A stretch of DNA of 37,543 nucleotides from NCBI RefSeq assembly GCF_900659865.1, contig NZ_LR213798.1, positions 1 through 37,543 on the forward strand. The letters run 5' to 3'. Both the position numbers and the translations under genes were made by a program. Position 1 is the stretch's first letter. Every line of letters begins with the position of its first letter. Source of the DNA: Hyella patelloides LEGE 07179. Lineage in GTDB: Bacteria > Cyanobacteriota > Cyanobacteriia > Cyanobacteriales > Xenococcaceae. Shown one piece after another: positions 15,210 to 22,501 of the stretch. Under the pieces are notes generated by a model. The model saw only the letters and a list, made by a program, of their open reading frames with translations. It was not told the DNA's origin and made no database searches.

Positions 15210-15223
15210 AGACAAGTTTGTCT
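15210..15223. promoter_or_regulatory. Palindromic operator 2 (AGACA-AGTT-TGTCT)
   Basis: The second copy of the same palindrome, within GGAGACAAGTTTGTCTAC, differs from the first by one base at the centre. It ends 13 bp before the TetR start codon. The 44-bp centre-to-centre distance is about four helical turns, which suits cooperative binding and autorepression. Confidence 0.75.
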
Positions 15224-15236
15224 ACTTTGAAACAAA

Positions 15237-15824
15237 ATGACATCTACCAATCATTCTCGCCAGCAAATCTTAGAAACTGCCTCGCAACTTTTTTATCAAA
15301 AGGGAATTCAAAAGGTCGGTATTAACGAAATTATCGCTACTAGCGGTGTAGCGAAAAGAACGCTTTATCGACACTTCGCTTCCAAAGACGAACTGATTGA
15401 AGAAGTCATGAAACATCGAGCTACAGAATGGTTGCGTTGGTTTGAAACAGCAGTTCAAAATCGTGGCAATACACCAAAAGAGAGATTGCTAGCTACTTTT
15501 GATGTGTTGCGGGAATGGTATGCTAGTCCAGATTTTAGGGGCTGTCCTTTTATTAACGCGGTGCTAGAAATAGCCGATGCCTCTCATCCCGCACATAATG
15601 TTTCAGTAGGAGTAAGAGAATCAATTCGGATGCAGATCGAGCGACTAGCCGAACAAGCAGGAGTGGAAAATGCAAAATCATTTTCTCAACAATATTTGCT
15701 TTTAATTGGAGGAGCAAGTTTAATGGCAACCATAGAAGGATTTTCAGGTGGTGCTAATTACGCACAACAGGCATTATCTACATTGATTGATAGTTCCTTA
15801 CAACAGCCTCAAACTCAAATATGA
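15237..15824 (+). CDS. TetR/AcrR family transcriptional regulator
   Basis: A 195-residue regulator with an N-terminal helix-turn-helix: RQQILETASQLFYQKGIQKV, then INEIIATSGVAKRTLYRHFA (about 8-50) and SKDELIEEV. The C-terminal ligand domain contains WYASPDFRGCPFINAVLEIA, the sequence typical of the YcdC/TetR_C group that responds to small molecules. The cysteine in GCPFIN could sense electrophiles or oxidants, but that is inference. It is divergent from the AhpD-like gene, and the two palindromes between them are the obvious operators. Start at ATG 15237; the upstream operator lies within the leader. Confidence 0.92.
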   Translation: MTSTNHSRQQILETASQLFYQKGIQKVGINEIIATSGVAKRTLYRHFASKDELIEEVMKHRATEWLRWFETAVQNRGNTPKERLLATFDVLREWYASPDFRGCPFINAVLEIADASHPAHNVSVGVRESIRMQIERLAEQAGVENAKSFSQQYLLLIGGASLMATIEGFSGGANYAQQALSTLIDSSLQQPQTQI

Positions 15825-16214
15825 TTTTACACATCGCAGTATAAGTTTAAATAGTTTAATCGTTTGTATATTCAATAAACGCCATAATATTAAAATTTAC
15901 TCTGATATCTCGCTCTAAAATTATTATCTGTTAGGTAATACTAGCGATCTACTCAAGCAAGCTTTTTGAGCAATCTGAAATATTTAAAGATCTCTATTTT
16001 ATAAGCTTTCCAGCCTTTGGAATCGGAAATATCTAACTAATTATGCTTTTCAATTAATTCTTGAGGAGCGAGCATTCGAGTAAGTTGCTGTCTTTTTGGG
16101 CATCTTTATTGATTCAGAAATTCTACTGATTAGGGGCGATCGCATTATCAAGACTACTACACTCAATTTAGTCATCTGTCAATGACGGTTTGATATCTTT
16201 TATAACATTTTCCA
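15825..16214. other. Gene-free stretch with a coding relic
   Basis: No intact gene was found. Positions 15985-16060 carry, on the minus strand, the broken relative of the relic at 14372-14486. The remainder is AT-rich and contains one HIP1 site near 16137. No terminator with a clear T-run was found after the TetR gene. Confidence 0.5.
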
Positions 16215-16598
16215 ACATTAGCAGAAAAGCTCAAACCATTACTCAAGCTTCAGAACTATTAGGAAGACATCGAGTCACTTTACAAGATTGGATAGCCAAA
16301 TATCGCCAGAGAGGTTTAGAAAGTTTGTTGAAACGAGCTAGTTAGCCCAGGAATAGCCAAAAAGATTCCAGCATGGGCAGAAAAAGCCTTAGCTACAAGA
16401 TTAGAAGAGCCAGAGGGCTTTGAGAGTTTTAGTGCTATTTGCCAATAGTTAGAAACTAACCTCGGTATCACAGCAAAATACAAAACCGTACATAGCCTGG
16501 TTTACGACAAACTAAAGGCTTCTCCTAAAATAGCTAGACCCCAAAGTACAGAACAGTCAGAAGCAAGATTAGAAGCTTTTAAAAAAGCCCTAAAGGAT
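16215..16598 (+). pseudogene. IS630-type transposase N-terminal part, degraded
   Basis: The plus strand reads AQTITQASELLGRHRVTLQD and WIAKYRQRGLESLLKRAS, a helix-turn-helix of the winged type found in the first part of IS630-family transposases, then a stop. After a frame change it goes on as SPGIAKKIPAWAEKALATRL, EEPEGFESFSAICQ, a TAG where tryptophan is expected, and LETNLGITAKYKTVHSLVYD KLKASPKIARP (quoted in parts). So there is at least one frameshift near 16340 and one nonsense codon near 16448. The DDE catalytic part is missing; a hairpin element follows at 16615. Confidence 0.72.
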
Positions 16599-16614
16599 TC
16601 CCTTCGGTCACGCA

Positions 16615-16650
16615 CCGCCCCGTCTGAGGTTTCCTCAGACATAGGGACGG
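16615..16650. repeat. Palindromic hairpin element at the end of the transposase relic
   Basis: The perfect inner stem GTCTGAGG-TTT-CCTCAGAC lies inside outer arms CCG.CCC / GGG.CGG. In layout it resembles the other GC-rich palindromes in this window (1473, 2153, 11258), although the sequence of the stem differs. It directly abuts the broken transposase fragment. Confidence 0.6.
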
Positions 16651-16716
16651 ACAAGGCTTTAAGTCCGATATGGGAGTATATTTATCGAATCGTTACCATA
16701 TACCGCATTCATCTCC

Positions 16717-17091
16717 TCACGTCCTTTGAGAGTCTTCTGCTGGAAGAGAGAGATAATCTTCTAACTCTTGTCTTTTACGAGGTGAAAGTTTTGGTACACA
16801 AGCCCTGATAACCTCTAGGGGTTCCGTTGTCGTGATTACTGAGCGAGCATCACTGCCAAAGAGAAACAATACCAATTCCAAATAAGTCCAGCCTTTTAGC
16901 TGGGCGATACGCTGGAGATTTTTTTCATTGGGAAGGCGAATTTGCTTTTCCCAATCTTGAATTGAGGTGTAGGAAATTTTGAGGCGTTTAGCAAACTGAC
17001 GCTGAGTGTCACTGCCTCGCAATTCCTTGAGCAATTTAGCTAAATTATGTTTAGCCAGAGTATCTTCAGAAGTAATTATAAAAGTAGCCAA
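16717..17091 (-). CDS. Helix-turn-helix (XRE-type) DNA-binding protein
   Basis: A 124-residue protein whose residues about 16-70 form a Cro/C1-type domain: LAKLLKELRGSDTQRQFAKR, then LKISYTSIQDWEKQIRLPNE and NLQRIAQLKG. The C-terminal part ends in a helix SPRKRQELEDYLSL. The start codon is TTG (17091), directly after an in-frame TAG; AGGA lies about 11 bases upstream. It may control nearby accessory genes, but no target is evident. It could be a host gene caught between transposon debris and the pentapeptide gene, or a phage-like repressor. Confidence 0.75.
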   Translation of the reverse strand: MATFIITSEDTLAKHNLAKLLKELRGSDTQRQFAKRLKISYTSIQDWEKQIRLPNEKNLQRIAQLKGWTYLELVLFLFGSDARSVITTTEPLEVIRACVPKLSPRKRQELEDYLSLPAEDSQRT

Positions 17092-17626
17092 CTATTTTGT
17101 TTTCCTAAAAACTGACATTTACCCCCAAATATCATCAATTTAAGGACTTAACCCCTAAAATGGGAACTGTGATTATACTTAAATTAAACTTTTCCGTATT
17201 GGTGGTTATAAATAACACTTATAAAGAATACCTACCTAGCGTAAATTCTTTGTGAAAGTTTGATGAGAGATATTTAATCAATTCGGCATTGAGCCGAGAT
17301 TAAGTACCTAGGTAAAATTGTTGACACTATTTTTTCTCTGTTGCTTGTTACCTGTGTTCACTATTGGTACTTAGACAAAAAATAATAAGAAAACAGCCTC
17401 AAACCCAAGTAGGGCAATGGATATACACAAAGCAGAAAAAATAGCCTAAATTTAATTATAACAAGAAAACAAGCAAATTTCCGTAAAATTTTTACTTTGT
17501 ATAGGTTTTCCGCTGTTTGTGACTAAAAAATGTCTAAGTCCTACTTAGCTATACCATTTTGCAAGATGGTCGCAAAACTATATAAATTTATCTATAGTTT
17601 TGAAATAAAAAAACTATAGAAGTCTA
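17092..17626. other. AT-rich gene-free region with a hairpin
   Basis: No gene was seen. The inverted repeat TCTATAGTTTT (17591-17601) / AAAACTATAGA (17610-17620) has perfect 11-bp arms and an 8-base loop. A further AAAACTATA copy at 17574-17582 gives an alternative pairing with the first arm. These could be a regulatory structure or a weak terminator. Confidence 0.5.
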
Positions 17627-17689
17627 TTGACATTTCTAGTTTGTCAATGAGTTAATTAAACTCAGCGCAGTGACAAATCAGAATTGTCA
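17627..17689 (+). promoter_or_regulatory. Paired TGACA/TGTCA inverted repeats upstream of the pentapeptide-RTX gene
   Basis: Two inverted repeats share the same half-site. TTGACA (17627-17632) pairs with TGTCAA (17642-17647), and TGACAA (17671-17676) pairs with TTGTCA (17684-17689). Their left ends lie 44 bp apart, about four helical turns. A further TTGACA occurs near 17728. They look like binding sites for one regulator in the leader or promoter of the gene at 17768. The TTGACA elements could also be promoter -35 boxes. Confidence 0.45.
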
Positions 17690-17767
17690 TCTTGGCACAC
17701 ATCCTTTTGATTCCAAGGATTTGGCATTATTGACAGTTCCATTATCCCTCAAGAATTTTAGGAGTAC

Positions 17768-19600
17768 ATGAAAATGACAGTCTTCAACTTTAGCGAGCAA
17801 GACCTGGTCGGTAATAACTTTAGCGGTGATAATCTCAATGGTTCTACTTTCTTTAAAGCCACTCTCACCAATGTTTCATTTGTTGGCACAAGGCTAAGAG
17901 GGACTAACTTTGAAGAAACAAGTTGGTTAAATGTTGATGCAACCAATGCTAATTTTAGACCCAGTGCTAACTTTCCCACAACTAGTTTATTTAAAGCCTC
18001 ATTAGAAAATGTCAACCTCACTGGTGCTAACCTACGAGAGGTAAATCTGGAGGAAATCAGCACCACTGCCCTTAATCTCTCCAACGCTAACTTACAGAAC
18101 GCTAATCTTTTTAAAGCAGAACTCGGTGGTGCTAACTTGACTGGTGCTAATTTTACCAATGCTAATTTGCTAGAGGCGACTATCGAAGAGGCTATCCTAG
18201 ACGGGACAAATTTCACGGGAGTTGACTTTACGGGAGTTGGCTTCACGGATAATACTCTCAACAACGCTACCTTTGATTTGGCAAATCTCAGCGATGTGCA
18301 GTGGAGTGATATTTTGCCAGTTGGCGGAGCAACCTCAACCAATTCCAGTTTCCGAGGTGCTAATTTGACAAACTTCAGTGCCGAAGACCTCAATCTTGGT
18401 GGTGCTGACTTTAGTAACTTTGATGGCAGTAACCCAACTATACTGACTGGTGTTAGTTTCGCTGATACTGTTCTCAATGATGCAAATTTCAGTGGTGTTT
18501 CTGCCGAAGGTATCTTTCTCGAAGGTGCCAATTTAACTAATGCCAACTTCACTGGAGCAGATTTCAGTAATGCTAACTTAAATAATGCAATTCTCACTGG
18601 AGCTATCTTGACTGGAGGGGTTGAACTTGATGGTGCATTCCTCGAAGGAGTCGATTTTAGTGGGGTTGACTTAACAGGAGCTAATCTCAGTGGAGCCAAC
18701 CTCAAAGGAGCTAACCTATCTGGAGCAGACTTGACTGGTGTCAATTTAAGTGGCGCAGACTTGATTGAGGTGAATTTGACTGGTGCTGAACTAGATGATG
18801 CCAACTTGGTAGGTGCTAACTTGGAAAAAGCTAATTTAAGCAACGCCATCTTTACCGATGGAGCCGATGCTGACACCATTGGCGCGGACTTATCGGGAAT
18901 CAACTTTGTTGACGGTATTGCACTCAATGCTGACTTTACTGATGCTCTGCTTGTGAATGCGAACCTCAGCAAAGCCGACTTTACAGGATCTACTTTAGAT
19001 GGTGCCGATTTGACTGGGGCGATTTTAGTAGACACTACTCTCCCAGGCAACACAATTACAGGGACTTCTGGTGCTGATTCACTAACTGGGACAGCTACTC
19101 CTGACTTGATTGATGGCTTAGAAGGCAATGACAGTCTTGAAGGCTTAGGAGGCAATGACACTCTCTTAGGTGGCGTAGGCCGAGATACCCTTAGAGGTGG
19201 AGCTAATAACGACTCTCTCGAAGGAGGAGGAGGACAAGATAACTTAAGAGGTCAAGCTGGCAATGACCTCCTGTTTGGTAATGGAGGTAGAGACGTTCTC
19301 CGAGGAGGAGGAGGAGAAGATTTTCTTGCAGGAGGAAACGGCGATGATACTTTGATTGGCGGTAATGGAGCTGACGAATTTGAAATCGGTCAGGGTGGGA
19401 CTGACACCATCCAAGACTTCCAAGATGGCACCGATTTGTTTGTGTTGTTTGAAGGAGCAACAACTGAAATCCTCTTTACCGACTTGACGATTGAAACTGC
19501 TGGCAGCGATACTCAGATTTCTTTGACTGCTAATAACGATATTATTGCGATCGTTGAGAATGTCGATTCCAGCTTAATCACCGCCTTGGATTTCGATTAG
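17768..19600 (+). CDS. Pentapeptide-repeat protein with C-terminal RTX calcium-binding repeats
   Basis: A 610-residue protein with two blocks. Residues about 10-430 are pentapeptide repeats of the A(N/D)LxG type (for example ANLSGANLKGANLSGADLTG), which fold into a right-handed beta-helix. Residues about 435-535 carry about nine RTX nonapeptides (GGNGDDTLI, GGNGADEFE), which bind calcium and fold outside the cell. The tail ending DTIQDFQDGTDLFVLF and later residues fits the C-terminal secretion signal of type I secreted proteins. There is no N-terminal signal peptide, which also fits type I export. AGGAG at 17760-17764 is 3 bases from ATG 17768 but 9 bases from ATG 17774, so the second start (MTVFNFSEQDL) is more likely. 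Function is unknown, perhaps a surface or matrix protein. No secretion genes lie nearby. Confidence 0.88.
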   Translation: MKMTVFNFSEQDLVGNNFSGDNLNGSTFFKATLTNVSFVGTRLRGTNFEETSWLNVDATNANFRPSANFPTTSLFKASLENVNLTGANLREVNLEEISTTALNLSNANLQNANLFKAELGGANLTGANFTNANLLEATIEEAILDGTNFTGVDFTGVGFTDNTLNNATFDLANLSDVQWSDILPVGGATSTNSSFRGANLTNFSAEDLNLGGADFSNFDGSNPTILTGVSFADTVLNDANFSGVSAEGIFLEGANLTNANFTGADFSNANLNNAILTGAILTGGVELDGAFLEGVDFSGVDLTGANLSGANLKGANLSGADLTGVNLSGADLIEVNLTGAELDDANLVGANLEKANLSNAIFTDGADADTIGADLSGINFVDGIALNADFTDALLVNANLSKADFTGSTLDGADLTGAILVDTTLPGNTITGTSGADSLTGTATPDLIDGLEGNDSLEGLGGNDTLLGGVGRDTLRGGANNDSLEGGGGQDNLRGQAGNDLLFGNGGRDVLRGGGGEDFLAGGNGDDTLIGGNGADEFEIGQGGTDTIQDFQDGTDLFVLFEGATTEILFTDLTIETAGSDTQISLTANNDIIAIVENVDSSLITALDFD

Positions 19601-19655
19601 GCTCATTTGTTGCTAGCTTTGGCGATGCTTTGAAAATATAACTAGGCGTCAATAT

Positions 19656-19730
19656 GTTGAACTAAGCCGAAGAGTCACCTCTCCGACTCGTCTGCAAAAC
19701 GGAGCGTGAAAGTTTCCCCTCACTCCGCTC
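19656..19730 (-). ncRNA. Group II intron domains V and VI
   Basis: Domain V pairs GAGCGGAGUGA with UCACGCUCCG around a GGGGAAACUU turn. Domain VI follows as a long stem with an unpaired adenosine eight nucleotides from the 3' end. These are the catalytic core and branch site of the ribozyme. The last codons of the maturase overlap this RNA (stop at 19662), so the C-terminal residues of the reading frame are a by-product of the intron sequence. Confidence 0.8.
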
Positions 19731-21476
19731 CTCGCTAATACAGCTTTTGTCATAAGTACCTAGATTAGTAACCAGATTTTGAGTGTCTTGTCTGGTTTTC
19801 TGGTGGTGACAATGTTTATGCAGAAGTTGAAGATTATCTCTTCGATTCTTTCCACCCAAGGATTTAGGCAGAATATGGTCGAGTTCTAATCTGTCTTCTT
19901 CTCGAAAATACAATCCACACTTATTACATTTTCCTTTCTGCCTGCGAAGAAGAAAAGCCTTAGTGCTAGGCATTTGAGGATGTTTGCCCATTCTCGAACT
20001 CCAGTAAATCAAGTCGCCATCCATTGGCGAAGCAATACCTTTAACCTTGATATGTCTGACAATTTTAGTGTCGGCATGATTAAATAGCTTGAATGGATTA
20101 TCTGAGTCATTAAGAGCAAAACACCAGTGGTTATTACCAATGGTTCTCCAGTATTTACGAGAGATCCATTGCCACGATTTATTGTGATGACGACGTTTCG
20201 CCCATCGACAGAGTCTGTTGTACAGTAATTCATCTAATCTGCTGAAGATTCTCTTACTACAGACCGACGAGAAGTAATTTGACCATCCTTTGATAATCGG
20301 GTTTAAAGCAGCAATCAAGTCTCCTTGAGATACTGCCTTACGTTTATCAATAATTTGTCCAAGTCTTCGATAATGTACTTTTTGACTATCTTTGCTGGGT
20401 TTAATTAGGGTTTTATAACCCCGCCGAGAGTGATATTTTCCTACTGGATACTGCCTAATGTTAAAACCGAGAAAGTCAAATCCAGGGGATGACCCTTGAT
20501 GCGATTTCAGAGTATGTACTAGGCGTGTTTTGCTTGATTTGAGTGACAACCCTAATGTTTCTAGCCACTTAGCTATTATGTCTTGACACTTAAGAACTAC
20601 TGACAAATCTTCATGCATACAGACAAAATCATCTGCATACCTAATTAAGTGAAGAGTTTGACGTTTACGGTCTTTGGAGAGGTAGCTACCGTTAGGATAA
20701 AGAAGCTTTAACCCTTCAGCAAAATCTTTAACCTTATTCTCCATTCCATGTAAAGCAATATTAGCTAATAATGGCGAAATTGTTCCACCTTGGGGTGTTC
20801 CAGTTTTACTAGAAAACAATTCTCCTTTATCCATAATTCCCGCTTTTAACCAAGCTTTGATTTGTCGTCGTAGCTTGGGGAAGGTTTGGAGTTTATCAAG
20901 GAGAACTTGATGGTTGATTTTATCGAAACATTGAGCAATATCGGCATCTAAAACATATTTAGGTTTTTGACTGATACCGATATGTATTGCTACAATCGCA
21001 TCCTGACAGCTTCTGCCTGGGCGAAAGCCATAAGAGTTACTTTCAAAGAGAGCTTCCCATTGTGGTTCTAATGCCAATTTGACCAAAGCTTGTAATGCTC
21101 GGTCAAAGATAGTTGGTATACCTAACCCACGCTTTTCAGTTTTTCCAGGCTTTGGTATCCAAACTCGGCGCACTGGTTTGGCTTTATGCCCCAGTTTTAG
21201 TTGACTTACCAGGTTTAGACGTGCTTCTGGGGACAGAGATTTTACTCCATCCACTCCTGCCGTCTTTTTACCTTGGTTATCTTGGGTTACTCTTCTAACT
21301 GCCAGGCATTTTGCTGAACGAGAGTTGACCATCAATCTCTGAAGTTTGTGGACTGTCAGTATGTCACCACGACTACTGGCTCGATAGATTCGCTTTTGTA
21401 ACTTGTAGACAAAACGCTCTAGCTTATGCCAGGGAATGTTTTGCCATTCATACGTAGTCTGATTTAACTCGTTCAT
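19662..21476 (-). CDS. ltrA: Group II intron reverse transcriptase/maturase (LtrA type)
   Basis: Multidomain intron-encoded protein of 604 residues: reverse transcriptase with the catalytic YADD (280-283, in LIRYADDFVCMHED) and the conserved SYGFRPGRSCQDAI and GTPQGGTISPLLANI. A maturase (X) domain comes next (GWSNYFSSVCSKRIFSRLDE). At the C-terminus (about 515-570) is an HNH endonuclease with two CxxC-like pairs (CNKCG) and LDHILPKSLGGKNRRDNLQL. It promotes intron splicing and retrohoming into DNA. All key residues appear present, so it could be active. The last 20-odd residues (from about SEERSEG) are encoded by domain V/VI. Start ATG 21476. Confidence 0.95.
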   Translation of the reverse strand: MNELNQTTYEWQNIPWHKLERFVYKLQKRIYRASSRGDILTVHKLQRLMVNSRSAKCLAVRRVTQDNQGKKTAGVDGVKSLSPEARLNLVSQLKLGHKAKPVRRVWIPKPGKTEKRGLGIPTIFDRALQALVKLALEPQWEALFESNSYGFRPGRSCQDAIVAIHIGISQKPKYVLDADIAQCFDKINHQVLLDKLQTFPKLRRQIKAWLKAGIMDKGELFSSKTGTPQGGTISPLLANIALHGMENKVKDFAEGLKLLYPNGSYLSKDRKRQTLHLIRYADDFVCMHEDLSVVLKCQDIIAKWLETLGLSLKSSKTRLVHTLKSHQGSSPGFDFLGFNIRQYPVGKYHSRRGYKTLIKPSKDSQKVHYRRLGQIIDKRKAVSQGDLIAALNPIIKGWSNYFSSVCSKRIFSRLDELLYNRLCRWAKRRHHNKSWQWISRKYWRTIGNNHWCFALNDSDNPFKLFNHADTKIVRHIKVKGIASPMDGDLIYWSSRMGKHPQMPSTKAFLLRRQKGKCNKCGLYFREEDRLELDHILPKSLGGKNRRDNLQLLHKHCHHQKTRQDTQNLVTNLGTYDKSCISEERSEGKLSRSVLQTSRRGDSSA

Positions 21477-22030
21477 GGTTGGGATTACTAATCACGACTC
21501 TATCTTCTGTATTACCGTGTGTCTGTCAGCCTATCCTTACCATTACAGAAAGGCATTTGCTTCTGACACAATCCCTCCACCTTCTTGGTTTATAGCTAGC
21601 AACCTGCTCGGATAATTATTTTCGAGAACCAGGAAGAGGTTAATTCGTTCCTATTAGTCATTGGTTTGAATCCGAAGAAGTCTGTATCTCCACCGAGATG
21701 AATTAAGAGTGTTTGTTGATAAAACCCTGATTATCAACACTTGTCTCATCTTTTGCCTTAAGGCTCAGGCGTATCAACCTCTTGAGCCTGTTTCGCATGA
21801 CGATGGCTCAAACTACAGTTTGCTGATGCTACTCATAGATTCCTGCTTGAAGGGATTCTCAATTAGGTTATGAGTTACCTCCTTTTCTTCCCGCTTCATC
21901 TCTGGAATTGCTACAACCAAAAATGGGGAGGATGCTTTTACTGGAACACCACCAGAGTCGGACTTGTAAGATTGATTTCTTACTCACCAACATGACTAAT
22001 AAGTTGTCAAGGTTCTTTTACCATTGCGCC
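21477..22030 (-). ncRNA. Group II intron 5' domains (I to III)
   Basis: The stretch between the maturase start and the presumed 5' splice site has no gene and several pairable segments. Examples are GGTTGATACGCCTGAGCC near 21770 and a repeated GTTGATAA region near 21715-21740. Its position fits domains I-III. It was not folded in detail. Confidence 0.55.
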
Positions 22031-22501
22031 TAATCCCCCTCTCCAAATAAGGATTGGTTTCTAGACAACGAATCACACAGGGTTGCTGCGATATGAGGCA
22101 GCCTGTCTCTATAACCTATACTGTGTAAAAGATACAGGAATTGAAGCTCAATATAAAGCGATCGTTTTAATATAAGTTCAAACTTATCGTCGATAAATTT
22201 GAAGAACCAAGTTCGAGGGAAAATACGCTCATTATTTGGAAATATCGGTAACTTATTGGCAATTTTACCCAAAAAAGACCGCAAAAAGAGAGTATTGTCA
22301 AGAGATTTGGCGTTTTTAGTTTATTCTGAAATTTTACTGAATAAAAGCGATCGCATTTTTAAAGCATAAGTTAACTCAGGAAATATAAGATAAAGAAGTG
22401 ATATAGATACAAAATTTTTAGGGAACTATAAAAATAATAAAGTTAAATACTATTATCATAGCTTTACGATACTCTAAACACTTCCAAATCTCTTAAAATC
22501 A
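22031..22501. other. Gene-free stretch between the intron and sppA
   Basis: No convincing gene was found. An 84-codon frame on the minus strand (22030-22284) has low complexity of evidence and no recognisable motif. The 200 bases before the sppA start are AT-rich and must hold its promoter. HIP1-like sites are at about 22158 and 22348. Confidence 0.4.

Larger units (their letters stand above)
19656..22030 (-). mobile_element. Group II intron (chloroplast-like class) with encoded RT/maturase
   Basis: The intron runs on the minus strand. Its 3' end is supported by a domain V (19697-19730: GAGCGGAGUGAGG, loop GGAAAC, then CACGCUCCG) and a domain VI (19656-19693) with a ten-base-pair stem AGUCGGAGAG / CUCUUCGGCU. 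An unpaired A lies seven bases before the end AAC, where the branch point is expected. The 5' end is placed near 22030, where GGCGCAATGGTAAAAGAACC begins, but the usual GUGCG is not exact, so the boundary may be off by a few bases. Length is about 2.4 kb, normal for ORF-bearing introns. It lies 55 bp after the pentapeptide-RTX gene and on the opposite strand. Confidence 0.75.

Noticed and set aside
17758-19161. 467-codon frame on the minus strand opposite the pentapeptide-RTX gene
   Set aside because: It is the mirror of the repeated sense sequence: monotonous Ser/Ala/Pro/Leu/Lys composition with no start context. The plus-strand frame has clear motifs and a ribosome-binding site.
21655-21680. 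GGTTTGAATCC-like string as a tRNA T-arm
   Set aside because: It lies within the group II intron and no acceptor or anticodon arms can be built around it.
22030-22284. 84-codon frame on the minus strand at the 5' border of the intron
   Set aside because: No recognisable motif and no ribosome-binding site. It ends exactly at the intron border and is probably chance, though the stretch may be the intron's target.
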